Part shown: positions 18,843 to 27,280 of the stretch, in pieces
Layout: every line of letters starts with the position of its first letter
Numbering within the stretch: position 1 is the first letter of the stretch
Assembly: GCA_038200305.1 (NCBI GenBank)
Contig: JBBPYD010000175.1
Location: 1 to 64,000 of the forward strand
Reading direction: 5' to 3'
Source of the DNA: JANXXV01 sp038200305
GTDB lineage: Bacteria > Acidobacteriota > Terriglobia > Bryobacterales > Bryobacteraceae
Length of the DNA stretch: 64,000 bases
The notes under the pieces: model-generated
What the model saw: only the letters and a program-made list of their open reading frames with translations
What the model was told of the DNA's origin: nothing
The model's database searches: none
Made by a program: the position numbers and the translations under genes

Positions 18843-19710
18843 TATTCAAGATTCTGGCCGCGTTGCCGTACAGAATCTTGCGCTCGATCTCGCGGCTGGG
18901 CGACAGGCGGCGGATCGCGGCGATCTGCTTTTCTCCAGTGCATCTCTGCGAGCCTGCTTTGCGGTCGTCACAATCGCTGCCGTACATCAGCTTGTCTTGA
19001 TGGCGCTTGAGAAATTCGCGTGCATGATCTTCATCGCGCAGCAGGGCGTTCAGGCCGGAGCCAGCCGACATATCGCCGAACACATTCGGATAATCGGAAA
19101 GCAACCGGTCCGTGATGCCGCCGGGCGTTACTTTTCCTTTGGGATACAGGACTGGTTGCTCGAGGTTCCTGTCGATATTGCCCCACCACGTCTGCGCGTG
19201 TCCAATGAAATTCACTTTGGGGTGGCGCTCCAGCACTTTATGGAAGCGCTCAAAACCGAGATTGTACGTCTGATACTGGAAATGCATCAGTACAGGAACA
19301 TGGAAGTGCTCTGCGATACCGGCGACAAGGTCGATGGCTTTTGAATCTGCTTCCACCGGAAATTTCTGCTCGCCGATGCCGATTGCACCGAGCTTCAGGT
19401 ACTTCTCCAGCACGCTTTTCGTCTCAGGGATGCCGGGCAGTTCGTTGGCGAAAAAGACAAACTCTTTCGGGTACTGGCCGGCTAATGCGACGACGGTATC
19501 GTTGCCGCCCGCGCCCACGGCGAGACCGTACTTCGAACCGGCGGGCAGCAGCACGGTCCGGGTGATTCCCATGTCTTTCTGATGCTGGATCAGTTCCCGG
19601 TCGCTCCGGCCGGCGTATTGCGTGTGCTGATGGATGTCGATGATGAGGTCGGCCGCGCGTAGCGCGATAGAGGAAGCCGCTGCTGCCAGGATTGTTCGTC
19701 GAGTGATCAT
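18835..19710 (-). CDS. Amidohydrolase family protein, exported
   Basis: A 291-residue TIM-barrel metal-dependent hydrolase of the amidohydrolase_2 type. The N-terminus M-I-T-R-R-T-I-L-A-A-A-A resembles a twin-arginine signal. The first metal motif is I-D-I-H-Q-H near residue 25. Further conserved positions are H-F-Q-Y-Q-T near residue 140, F-I-G-H-A-Q-T near residue 170 and the late Y-G-S-D-C-D-D-R, which supplies the barrel aspartate. Relatives include decarboxylases and lactonases, so the reaction is not predicted. Convergent with and slightly overlapping the TPR membrane gene. Confidence 0.78.
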   Translation of the reverse strand: MITRRTILAAAASSIALRAADLIIDIHQHTQYAGRSDRELIQHQKDMGITRTVLLPAGSKYGLAVGAGGNDTVVALAGQYPKEFVFFANELPGIPETKSVLEKYLKLGAIGIGEQKFPVEADSKAIDLVAGIAEHFHVPVLMHFQYQTYNLGFERFHKVLERHPKVNFIGHAQTWWGNIDRNLEQPVLYPKGKVTPGGITDRLLSDYPNVFGDMSAGSGLNALLRDEDHAREFLKRHQDKLMYGSDCDDRKAGSQRCTGEKQIAAIRRLSPSREIERKILYGNAARILNIT

Positions 19711-19962
19711 TTCCGGTAACTCCGTTTTATCAGATTTGTGTATCGCTATCGTTATTGCCCCGTTCCGGCAGGCAGGCGGCCGGAATGCTTATCCGATCAA
19801 CTCAAGGATCTGTGGCGAAGCGCGGTTGCAGTTTGAAGTGATGCCGCGCTTTGATCCGGACGAGAAGCAAGAGCACACACTGCTCGATTCCAAAGCAGTC
19901 TGACGAGATTACGATGAGACGAATTTGGCTTGCCGAATTAGGCGCCGATACTCATTTGGAAA

Positions 19963-19991
19963 TTGACAACTGATACCAAGTGCCATATAGT
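19963..19991 (+). promoter_or_regulatory. Sigma-70-type promoter
   Basis: TTGACA at 19963-19968 and TATAGT at 19986-19991, separated by exactly 17 bases. This is near-consensus for both elements and among the best promoter matches in the window. Transcription would start near 19998 and run through the Fur-like pseudogene into the diheme protein gene at 20387, which it probably now serves. Confidence 0.6.
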
Positions 19992-20354
19992 TGCGATGAC
20001 TTGCCATCTCGACTGCCACCAACGATTTATATCAAGCTGGACGAGCGTGAACGATTTTGCAGCCAGCGGGGCCTGCCTTTAACCGCAGCCCTGGTTCGAC
20101 GTGACAATCATTCGACGGCTGATGATGTTCACGACGAGATCCTACCCCCATCCGCGGCATATCATGGATGGATTACTCTGTGTCGAGTCTTGGAAACGCT
20201 GGTGCGCATCGGAGTGGTGAGTAAGGTCTGTTATCCCGGCGCGGCGATGCACTTCAAAATAGAGGCTGAGCAACATCATCACTTGCTGTGTGATGACTGC
20301 AATCAGGTGACCTACCTGGAAACTTCATCCCGAACACGCAACCGGGCTCACTAG
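19980..20354 (+). pseudogene. Fur/PerR-family regulator remnant
   Basis: The literal frame gives clear Fur-family pieces: R-G-L-P-L-T near residue 30, N-H-S-T-A-D-D-V-H-D-E-I-L, then R-V-L-E-T-L-V-R-I-G-V-V-S-K-V, and the metal-binding E-Q-H-H-H-L-L-C-D-D-C. The parts between are wrong. The Q-R-x-x-V-L helix after L-T is missing (about 7 residues); the recognition-helix segment before R-V-L-E reads as if passed through two compensating frameshifts; and the protein stops about 50 residues early, losing the second histidine/cysteine metal site. A good promoter overlaps the 5' end. The original start codon cannot be identified. Confidence 0.65.
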
Positions 20355-20386
20355 AAGCAGGTGAAAGCTTCAAAGAAAGGAATCCT

Positions 20387-22012
20387 ATGAAAAAGACGAG
20401 AATAAGCAAAGGCACTGTTGAAATCCCAAGCAGATCGAAGGTCATCGTCTGCTTTGCGTGGCCCATGGTGCTCATGGGTGAGTTCAGGCACCGTACTGCG
20501 AAAGTTATGCTCGGAATTATTCTGACCAGTTGCAGCATGTCAATCGCTCACGCCCAGCCCCCTCCCGCGCAGCCGCACGACGCAGTGGCGCAGGCACAGC
20601 AACCATCCGCTACCGCGATCAAGCGGCCAGAACAGAGAAAGACCGGGCATGACAGTTCGCAGATTTTTGATGCGAGTAAAGCCGACCCGTCATCCCCGGT
20701 GTTTAAGAGCCAGCCAAAAGAGGGCCGGATTTCGGGCTTTGATTTTTACCGGGATCCACTGAACGCGGATAGGCCCAACCAGACTCCCGAAGAGATCATG
20801 AAAAAGGAGGTTGCAAACAAGCCGAACATCATGGACGCCCAGCGCAAGTTGCTGGAGGGGCGCTACAATCTCGAGCCTAAGCTTGATCCGCAGGCTAAGA
20901 TGTCGAGAGGCAAATCCTTGGTTGTAGGACCCACGGCGAAGCTTCCCCAGGGAATGACGTGGGACAGACTTGCGGAGTTGCACGCCGACGATATCAAGCA
21001 GCGGGGCATCTTTCCCTATCCGTCGCTGGCACATCCGCTCCAGGCGAACGGAGGGCAGGTCTTCCCAAAGATGCAGATCGAGATGTTTCCACGGCTGGAA
21101 CGGTTTGATGTCGATTTCGATCTGCCAGAGGTTTTCCTGCCCGAATTCCCGCCCGCCATGTTTTTGAGTAACCGGCCGGAGTTGGGTGACGTGTCGCGCG
21201 GGGAAGTTATCTCAATCAATAATTATTACCGGCTGTTCAAGGACATCTTGACGCCAGTGCAACTCGACGGTCTGCGGCTGCTCGTGACACCTTTTCCACA
21301 AGAGGAATTCAACCCTACAGACGACCGCAAAGCGAAGGAGGCGAGCCTGGGGGTGACATGCCTTGATTGCCATGTCAATGGTCATACAACCGGACAGTTT
21401 CACTTAAGCCCGGATATCCGGCCACAGGAGCGGCGATTCCGCCTCGATACCACTAGTCTCCGTGGTGTATCCAACCAGCAGATTCATTCTTCGAAGCGTA
21501 GCTTGCGATCGGTCGAAGACTTCACTGAGTTTGAGCAGCGTACGGCGTACTTCAATGGCGATGAGATTCATGCCATCAAGAAGGGAATGAACATCCTGGA
21601 CCGCGTTCAGGTCAGCCATATGGCGCAAATGCAGAACATGCTCGATTTCCCGCCGGCCCCCAAACTCGATGCCGCAACCGGCCGCCTGGATCGCACGAAG
21701 GCGAATCAGAGCGAATTACGCGGCGAGCAGGTCTTCTTTGGCAAAGGCCAGTGCGGTAGCTGTCACGCGGGTGCGTTTTACATGGACAACCAGATGCACG
21801 ACCTGCATCTCGAGCGCTTCCTCAAGAACGAGCCGGGCGATGGTCCGATCAAGACGTTCACTTTGCGTGGAATCAAAGATAGCCCGCCCTACATGCACGA
21901 CGGCCGGTGCTTGACTCTTGAAGATACGGTAGAGTTCTTCAATATGGTTTTCGCGCTGAAACTGAATGGGCAGGAAAAGCAGGACCTGGTAGCCTTTATG
22001 CGCCAATTGTAA
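20387..22012 (+). CDS. Diheme c-type cytochrome / peroxidase-like protein
   Basis: A 541-residue exported protein with AAAGGA ahead of the ATG. An N-terminal hydrophobic region ends at S-I-A-H-A-Q near residue 57; translation could also begin at an internal methionine about 30 residues in. Two heme c motifs are visible: T-C-L-D-C-H near residue 325 and C-G-S-C-H near residue 465. The late L-R-G-I-K-D-S-P-P-Y-M-H-D-G-R motif is typical of diheme cytochrome c peroxidase and MauG relatives. A periplasmic role in peroxide handling or electron transfer is likely. Its position after a decayed Fur/PerR-like regulator fits oxidative-stress control. Confidence 0.8.
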   Translation: MKKTRISKGTVEIPSRSKVIVCFAWPMVLMGEFRHRTAKVMLGIILTSCSMSIAHAQPPPAQPHDAVAQAQQPSATAIKRPEQRKTGHDSSQIFDASKADPSSPVFKSQPKEGRISGFDFYRDPLNADRPNQTPEEIMKKEVANKPNIMDAQRKLLEGRYNLEPKLDPQAKMSRGKSLVVGPTAKLPQGMTWDRLAELHADDIKQRGIFPYPSLAHPLQANGGQVFPKMQIEMFPRLERFDVDFDLPEVFLPEFPPAMFLSNRPELGDVSRGEVISINNYYRLFKDILTPVQLDGLRLLVTPFPQEEFNPTDDRKAKEASLGVTCLDCHVNGHTTGQFHLSPDIRPQERRFRLDTTSLRGVSNQQIHSSKRSLRSVEDFTEFEQRTAYFNGDEIHAIKKGMNILDRVQVSHMAQMQNMLDFPPAPKLDAATGRLDRTKANQSELRGEQVFFGKGQCGSCHAGAFYMDNQMHDLHLERFLKNEPGDGPIKTFTLRGIKDSPPYMHDGRCLTLEDTVEFFNMVFALKLNGQEKQDLVAFMRQL

Positions 22013-22022
22013 GCTGGTTGCG

Positions 22023-22063
22023 GCAGCTATAGAGATGCCCAAATCAGACATCTCTATAGCTGC
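22023..22063. terminator. Bidirectional terminator hairpin
   Basis: A perfect 15-bp inverted repeat (GCAGCTATAGAGATG at 22023-22037, its complement at 22049-22063) with an 11-base loop. It sits between two convergent genes, immediately against the stop codon of the response-regulator gene. T-rich flanks are weak, but the stem is by far the strongest intergenic hairpin seen. Confidence 0.7.
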
Positions 22064-23209
22064 TTAAATCGCACGCATTGCGACCACCGTCATGTCGTCG
22101 GCCTGTTCGGCTGGACTCCAATATCGGACCGCTTCGACGATGCGATTTATCACGGTTTCCACGGCCTGATAGCGGGTTGTCTGGATAGTGGAGGCAACGC
22201 GGTCTTTACCGAATTCTTGGCCATCGCCAGCCTCGGCCTCGACAACTCCATCGGAGAACAGAGCCAACGTATCGCCCGGCGTCAGTTGCACCGATGCCTG
22301 ATCACAGTTCCACTTCTGAAAGAGACCGACAACGGTGGAGGTTGCATCCAGGTACTCGACCGTGCCGGATTGCCGGACCAGAATCGGAGCGTGATGACCG
22401 CAATTGATGTAGGTAAGGCGGCGGGTGAGGTCATCGTATTGGCCGAAGAACAGAGTGGCGTAATGCTCGGGTGCGGTCGCATCGAAGAAAAGCCGATTGA
22501 CGGATTCCATCAGGGCGGCCGGTTCGCGGAGAGCCAGTTCCGATTGACTACGGAACAGGGCTTGCAAGTTCGCCATTAGCAGCGCGGCCGCGACTCCCTT
22601 GCCGGATACGTCGGCGATGACGAAACCCGCGCGGTGGCGATCAAGATCCAGAAAGTCATAGTAGTCGCCGCCCACTTGCAGCGCCGGTAAGCAGGCGCCG
22701 CTGTATTGTAAGGTTTCGAGTGCCTTCTTCCTTTGTGGAAACAGCTTCTGCTGAACGTTGTGGGCTATTGTAAGGTCGGACGGCGCAACCGCGGTGGAGG
22801 TCCTGATGTGCTTCGCGATAGAGGCAAGCAGGCGCGCGTTATCCCAGGGCTTCTGAACAAAGCCGCTCGCTCCGGAACGCATCGCTTCCACTGCCAGATC
22901 GACATCGCTCCAAGCCGTCATCACGATGATGGGCGCGGCGTTCGGCCCATTGTGAAGCCGATGTAACAGATCAAGCCCTTCCTTGCCGGAAGTGGTGTCC
23001 CTGGAATAGTTCATATCCATCAAGATGAGATCGAAGCGGCTCGAGGAGATTGCGGAGAGCAAAGCAGAGGGGGAATCGACGGTCTCCGGCCGATAGCCAG
23101 CGCCTTTCAGCAGAAGCCGGAGCGCTTCCTGTACGCCGGGTTGATCGTCGGCCACTAAAACGCGGAATGCGCTGGTTTCGCAGGCATTCAATGGAACTGC
23201 CGTAGTCAC
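22064..23209 (-). CDS. Response regulator with PP2C-type (RsbU/SpoIIE) phosphatase domain
   Basis: I choose the GTG at 23209 because GAGAGGTG lies 6 bases upstream; this gives 381 residues. Residues 15-130 are a receiver domain with acidic pocket A-D-D-Q, phosphoacceptor aspartate in L-I-L-M-D-M (about residue 65) and the K-P lysine in F-V-Q-K-P-W. Residues 150-380 are a PP2C/SpoIIE phosphatase: G-G-D-Y-Y-D-F, A-D-V-S-G-K-G-V-A-A-A, N-C-G-H-H-A-P, L-F-S-D-G-V-V-E-A and D-D-M-T-V-V carry the metal-binding aspartates. Such proteins dephosphorylate anti-anti-sigma factors in partner-switching stress pathways. No partner STAS or anti-sigma gene is nearby. Confidence 0.9.
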   Translation of the reverse strand: MTTAVPLNACETSAFRVLVADDQPGVQEALRLLLKGAGYRPETVDSPSALLSAISSSRFDLILMDMNYSRDTTSGKEGLDLLHRLHNGPNAAPIIVMTAWSDVDLAVEAMRSGASGFVQKPWDNARLLASIAKHIRTSTAVAPSDLTIAHNVQQKLFPQRKKALETLQYSGACLPALQVGGDYYDFLDLDRHRAGFVIADVSGKGVAAALLMANLQALFRSQSELALREPAALMESVNRLFFDATAPEHYATLFFGQYDDLTRRLTYINCGHHAPILVRQSGTVEYLDATSTVVGLFQKWNCDQASVQLTPGDTLALFSDGVVEAEAGDGQEFGKDRVASTIQTTRYQAVETVINRIVEAVRYWSPAEQADDMTVVAMRAI

Positions 23210-23338
23210 TTCGCTCACCTCTCTCCCCTTTAAGACGCACTCCTGTGGCCTTTGGTTCGGTTGCCGCAAACGATTGAGCTAATACGAGCAGGCGATTTGC
23301 CGGGGTTCGCTCTGTGTTCGTTTGTGGGAAAGGCGTGT

Positions 23339-24196
23339 TCAATTCCGCCGTTGGGGTTTGCACAGGACGTTGTCGATCAGGCGAGTAGCGCCGATCCACA
23401 TGGCGCCTACGGCCCGGACGGGACCTGTGACCTGCTCTACCGGTTGCATCTCATCCGGGTCCACTATTTCGAGATACTCAAGGCGCACCATAGGATATTG
23501 ATCAAACAACGCCGAAACCTCATTCTTGATATTGCCCACGGAGGTTTCGCCACACTCGACTCTGCCAGCGGCGGTTTGCAGCGCCTGGTAAAGCACCGCC
23601 GCCACACGCCGCTCTTCCGGATTGAGATGCCGGTTCCGGGAACTAAGGGCAAGTCCATCGGGTTCCCGTACGGTTGCTACTTCGACGATGGTCACAGGCA
23701 CATTGAGATCGGTACACATGCGCCGGATCACCGCGAGTTGCTGCGCATCCTTCTCGCCGAAGTAGGCTCGATCCGGCTGGACCATGTGGAACAGTTTCAA
23801 AACTATGGTCGCGACCCCCCGGAAATGGCTAGGACGGAAGTGTCCGCACAGATGCGTTGACACGCGCTCCACGTCAACAAAGGTGAGTTGAGGACGAGGA
23901 TAAATTTCCTCTTCAGATGGAGCGAACACGATTCCTACGTCCCTGGCTGAACAGAATTCCAGATCGGTGGCGAGAGTTCTAGCATACCGCTGGTAGTCGG
24001 CGTTTTGATTGAACTGGATTGCGTTCACGAAAATGCTGACAACGGTACAATCGGCTTCCGCGGCCGCCTGCTCCATCAGCCGTCCGTGTCCGGCGTGTAG
24101 CGCGCCCATGGTGGGAACGAATCCGATACTTTGTCCGCGGTCCCTGACTTGGGACAAGGCTTCTCTCAGTTCAGGGATGTTGTGAATCACTCGCAT
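23339..24196 (-). CDS. panC: Pantothenate synthetase (pantoate-beta-alanine ligase)
   Basis: Condenses pantoate and beta-alanine with ATP to pantothenate, the last step before CoA synthesis. The 285-residue protein has P-T-M-G-A-L-H-A-G-H (ATP-binding HxGH) near residue 30, Y-F-G-E-K-D-A-Q-Q near residue 145 and the KMSKS-like L-A-L-S-S-R-N near residue 180. An unusual feature is I-F-V-N-A-I-Q-F where most enzymes have F-V-N-P-x-Q-F. Its ATG lies 2 bases after the corrected panB stop, so the two are translationally coupled. Confidence 0.93.
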   Translation of the reverse strand: MRVIHNIPELREALSQVRDRGQSIGFVPTMGALHAGHGRLMEQAAAEADCTVVSIFVNAIQFNQNADYQRYARTLATDLEFCSARDVGIVFAPSEEEIYPRPQLTFVDVERVSTHLCGHFRPSHFRGVATIVLKLFHMVQPDRAYFGEKDAQQLAVIRRMCTDLNVPVTIVEVATVREPDGLALSSRNRHLNPEERRVAAVLYQALQTAAGRVECGETSVGNIKNEVSALFDQYPMVRLEYLEIVDPDEMQPVEQVTGPVRAVGAMWIGATRLIDNVLCKPQRRN

Positions 24197-24198
24197 GC

Positions 24199-25012
24199 TT
24201 ATTTCCCGTTGTCTTGCGCGCCAGGAAACCTACCCTCCCGCACATCCCCGGCATAAGCTTTTGCCGCTTCCACCACCGCTTCCCCCGAGCCGTGCGTACT
24301 GTTTCACGAACGGCGGGGCGGACTCGTCGAACAGGCCAAGGATGTCATAGCTGACCAGAACCTGACCATCGCAGTGCGGTCCGGCGCCAATCCCGATGGT
24401 TGGAATGCTCAGTTGTCCGGTCACCCTGGCGGCCACGTCCGCGGGAATACATTCGAGGACGATTGCGAAAGCTCCAGCCTGTTCCAAAGACAGGGCATCC
24501 TCAATCAACTTGTCTGCTTCGGCGCCGGCGAGAGCTTGTTGCCTGAATCCTCCCAATTGATGGACATGCTGCGGCAGCAAGCCGAGGTGGCCCATGACCG
24601 GAATGCCGACTTCCACCAGGTGCTGAATTACCGGGGCCACAGCTCGGCCGCCCTCGATTTTCACGGCGGCGGCTCCGCCGGTCTGAATCAGCCGGCCAGC
24701 GTTCCTTACAGCTTCCGGAACGCTGACTTGATAACTGAGAAACGGCATGTCCGCAACCACCAGGGCCCTTCGCGTTCCACGGCTGACGGCTTGGGTGTGA
24801 TGGATCATGGCGTCGAGAGTGACCGGAAGAGTAGTATCGTAGCCTAGAATTACCATCCCCAGTGAATCGCCCACCAGAAAGACATCGATGCCGGCCCGGT
24901 CAAGAAGACGCGCCATGGTGGCATCGTAAGCGGTGAGCATGGCGATCTTTTCGTCACGCTTCTTCTTTTCTTTCAGGTCGGGAACTCGAATCCGCTTCTT
25001 GCTGTCAGCCAT
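24199..25012 (-). CDS. panB: Ketopantoate hydroxymethyltransferase, with apparent frameshift near the C-terminus
   Basis: Converts 2-ketoisovalerate to ketopantoate using methylene-tetrahydrofolate. The start is ATG 25012; characteristic stretches are M-L-T-A-Y-D near residue 26, V-G-D-S-L-G-M-V near residue 48, the metal ligands in these motifs, V-K-I-E-G-G and G-H-L-G-L-L-P-Q. As written, the frame switches to glycine/serine-rich nonsense after Y-A-R-L-G and stops at 24230. Removing one C from the run of five at 24282-24286 (plus strand) restores E-A-V-V-E-A-A-K-A-Y and then V-R-E-G-R-F-P, the normal PanB ending, with a stop at 24199 abutting panC. Probably an assembly error or a very late truncation. 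Confidence 0.9.
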
Positions 25013-25895
25013 TCCCTCTCCCGCTTTCACGCAGAATTTTTCCAATTGACTGGGCGGCCCCTTCGGGGAGTTCACGCTGCTGCGCAAGTTCCAGGGTGGC
25101 GAGGCCCGCTGCGCGGTAGAGTTCGCCGATGTGGGCGGAAACGCCGGTCATAGCCTCCAAGTGCCCGGCTATGGTGGATACATCGCCTCGTTCAATGGGT
25201 CCAGTGAGAGCCTTTAGCGGCCCAAGTTCCAAAGCATTGGCTGTGCTGGCGCGAACCAAAGGACCGAGCGCTCGTAATGCATCTTCTTCCTCGACGCCAG
25301 CGGATTTCATCATAGTTACAGAGGCGCCGATGAGAGTCACCAGATAATTACTTGCCATCACAGCCGCTGCATGATAGATCGCCACGCGGTCACTCGGTAT
25401 GTTCAAGCAGTAGCCGTTCAGAGTTCTGACATTTTGCTGAGCCCAGAGGGATGCCTCCTCTTGACCGGCGATAGCAAACGTGGCGAATGGAAGATCGGCC
25501 GCGCCCTGTTGCGGAGTTGCAACCGTCTGAAGAGGGTGGAGCATGGCGCAGGAAGTGCCCTCCTTCAATAGTGGATCCAGAGCTTCGGGTCCACGCGAGC
25601 CGCACGTGTGGATAGCGATATTTGGATGGATGCGAGCGGCTGATAAAAGGCCGGCAACTGGAGTGATGGCCCGGTCGGGCACCGCAATCAAAATGCGAAT
25701 CGCACGGCTTGGCAATTCGGTGTAAGAGACCGGCTCCACATCTCCGCCGATAAATTGTGCCGCTGTTTCGGCACGACGGGGATCTCGGCTGGCCACTGCA
25801 ACTATGGGTTCGCCGCGCTCACGCAAGAGCCGGCCCAGCGCCTGGGCAACCCTTCCGGCTCCCGCGATTCCTACGGGGAATTGCCTCTCAACCAA
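25005..25895 (-). CDS. Rossmann-like DUF2520 protein, possible ketopantoate reductase substitute
   Basis: A 296-residue protein with an N-terminal NAD(P)-binding fold (V-G-I-A-G-A-G-R-V-A-Q-A-L-G near residue 8, V-A-S-R-D near residue 33) and a helical C-terminal DUF2520 domain (H-P-L-Q-T, Y-H-A-A-A-V-M-A-S-N-Y, A-L-T-G-P-I-x-R-G-D). The fold resembles the 6-phosphogluconate dehydrogenase-like reductases, which include ketopantoate reductase PanE. It overlaps panB by 8 bases in a DUF2520-panB-panC operon that lacks a recognisable panE. The start is TTG with no clear Shine-Dalgarno. A role in the missing reduction step is inference. Confidence 0.85.
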   Translation of the reverse strand: MVERQFPVGIAGAGRVAQALGRLLRERGEPIVAVASRDPRRAETAAQFIGGDVEPVSYTELPSRAIRILIAVPDRAITPVAGLLSAARIHPNIAIHTCGSRGPEALDPLLKEGTSCAMLHPLQTVATPQQGAADLPFATFAIAGQEEASLWAQQNVRTLNGYCLNIPSDRVAIYHAAAVMASNYLVTLIGASVTMMKSAGVEEEDALRALGPLVRASTANALELGPLKALTGPIERGDVSTIAGHLEAMTGVSAHIGELYRAAGLATLELAQQRELPEGAAQSIGKILRESGRGNG

Positions 25896-26017
25896 GGTTA
25901 TGTCCGGCGCAAGCGTGATGTTCGTTCACTGCCTTAGTCTACAACGGAGGGAGGGAATTTCAGACAGCCAAAGCCGCTTTGATTACGCGGAATGCATTAC
26001 GCTAAAATGCTAGACCC

Positions 26018-26896
26018 ATGCAAATGAAAATTCGTGAACTTCTTTCCGGTCTGGTCATTCTATTGACCGGCACTCAGATCGCACATGCCCAGGCGCCTCG
26101 GGTGAACTGGGAGGAATTGACCGCAGGCGACTTCGTAAAAGCTATTGAACGGGCACGCGGCGCGTGTTTGTTGCCAATCGGCATCGTGGAGAAACACGGG
26201 CCTCAACTGCCGCTGGGCACCGATCTGATCAACGTCCGCTACGTATCGCAAAAGGGCGCTGAGCAGGAGTTCGCCGTGGTCTTCCCGGCATACTATTTCG
26301 GGCAGATTTTTGAGGCGAAACACGAACCGGGAACGGTCGCCTACAGCTCACGCCTCCAATTGGAACTGCTGCAAGAGACAACAGATGAGATGGCCCGCAA
26401 TGGCTGCAAGAAGATCCTGATTGTGAATGGGCACGGCGGGAACAATAGTCTGCTGCCCTTCTTCGCGCAGTCGCAGCTTGCTTCGCGGCATGATTACGTG
26501 GTTTATGTGTACATGCGCGGGCAATATCCGCCGGGCCGTCCGGCATTGAAGTCGAAGGTGGATGCGCACGCGGGGGAGTCGGAGACGTCGCATACGATGG
26601 TTTCGCGCCCCGACCTGGTTCATCTGGACCGTGCGGCTAGCGAATCGGGAGCGGATCGAAACCGGCTCGACTTGCCTGGTGGTGTTTATACGGGCATCTG
26701 GTGGTATGCGAAATTTCCCGACCACTATGCGGGAGACGCCACAGCGGCGAATACGGCACTTGGAGAGTTTGACATGAAGGCATGGGCCGATGGGATTGCG
26801 AGCGCGATCCGGTCGATCAAGGCAGACCAGGTTTCTCCACGGCTCCAGGATGAGTTTTATGACAAGGCAAAGGAACCGGTCAAGACCGCGCAATAG
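26018..26896 (+). CDS. Creatininase-family amidohydrolase, exported
   Basis: A 292-residue protein with a signal peptide ending at H-A-Q-A near residue 26. Creatininase-fold motifs are visible: L-P-I-G-I-V-E-K-H-G-P-Q-L-P-L-G-T-D (metal-binding glutamate, histidine and aspartate), N-G-H-G-G-N-N near residue 140 and H-A-G-E-S-E-T-S near residue 188, which supplies the last metal ligand. Members hydrolyse creatinine, formamides or related cyclic amides; the substrate here is not predictable. It is followed after 9 bases by a cupin on the same strand. Confidence 0.87.
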   Translation: MQMKIRELLSGLVILLTGTQIAHAQAPRVNWEELTAGDFVKAIERARGACLLPIGIVEKHGPQLPLGTDLINVRYVSQKGAEQEFAVVFPAYYFGQIFEAKHEPGTVAYSSRLQLELLQETTDEMARNGCKKILIVNGHGGNNSLLPFFAQSQLASRHDYVVYVYMRGQYPPGRPALKSKVDAHAGESETSHTMVSRPDLVHLDRAASESGADRNRLDLPGGVYTGIWWYAKFPDHYAGDATAANTALGEFDMKAWADGIASAIRSIKADQVSPRLQDEFYDKAKEPVKTAQ

Positions 26897-26905
26897 AAGT
26901 TCGCA

Positions 26906-27280
26906 ATGCGAGATAATCGCAGGATGATTCAGGGGAAGCCGATTGCTATCGACACGAGTGCCATTCCATGGGAAGAGCGCTTCAATGAGAAGATCGGCCG
27001 GACACTATACCGCAAGAATCTGATCGAAGATGCGGAGACCGGTATGGAAGTTCGCCTGGTGCGCTACCCGGCGGGTGTGATGAATCCGCTGCACACGCAC
27101 CCGTGCGCGCACGGAATGTATGTACTGGAAGGCACGCTGGTGACACATGAGGGCCGCTACGGACCCGGTATGTTCGTCTGGTTTCCGGAAGGTTCGGAAA
27201 TGGAGCACGGGGCGGCGGCCGAGTTGGATGTGACGGTGTTATTCATTACGAATAAGCACTTCGACATTCACTATCGATAG
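26906..27280 (+). CDS. Single-domain cupin
   Basis: A 124-residue protein with the cupin pattern: P-L-H-T-H-P-C-A-H-G near residues 62-71, a glutamate-containing L-E-G-T-L strand, and the second motif P-E-G-S-E-M-E-H. The paired histidines suggest metal binding. An alternative start lies 18 bases downstream. It directly follows the creatininase-family gene and may work with it. Its stop abuts the convergent protease gene. Confidence 0.75.
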   Translation: MRDNRRMIQGKPIAIDTSAIPWEERFNEKIGRTLYRKNLIEDAETGMEVRLVRYPAGVMNPLHTHPCAHGMYVLEGTLVTHEGRYGPGMFVWFPEGSEMEHGAAAELDVTVLFITNKHFDIHYR

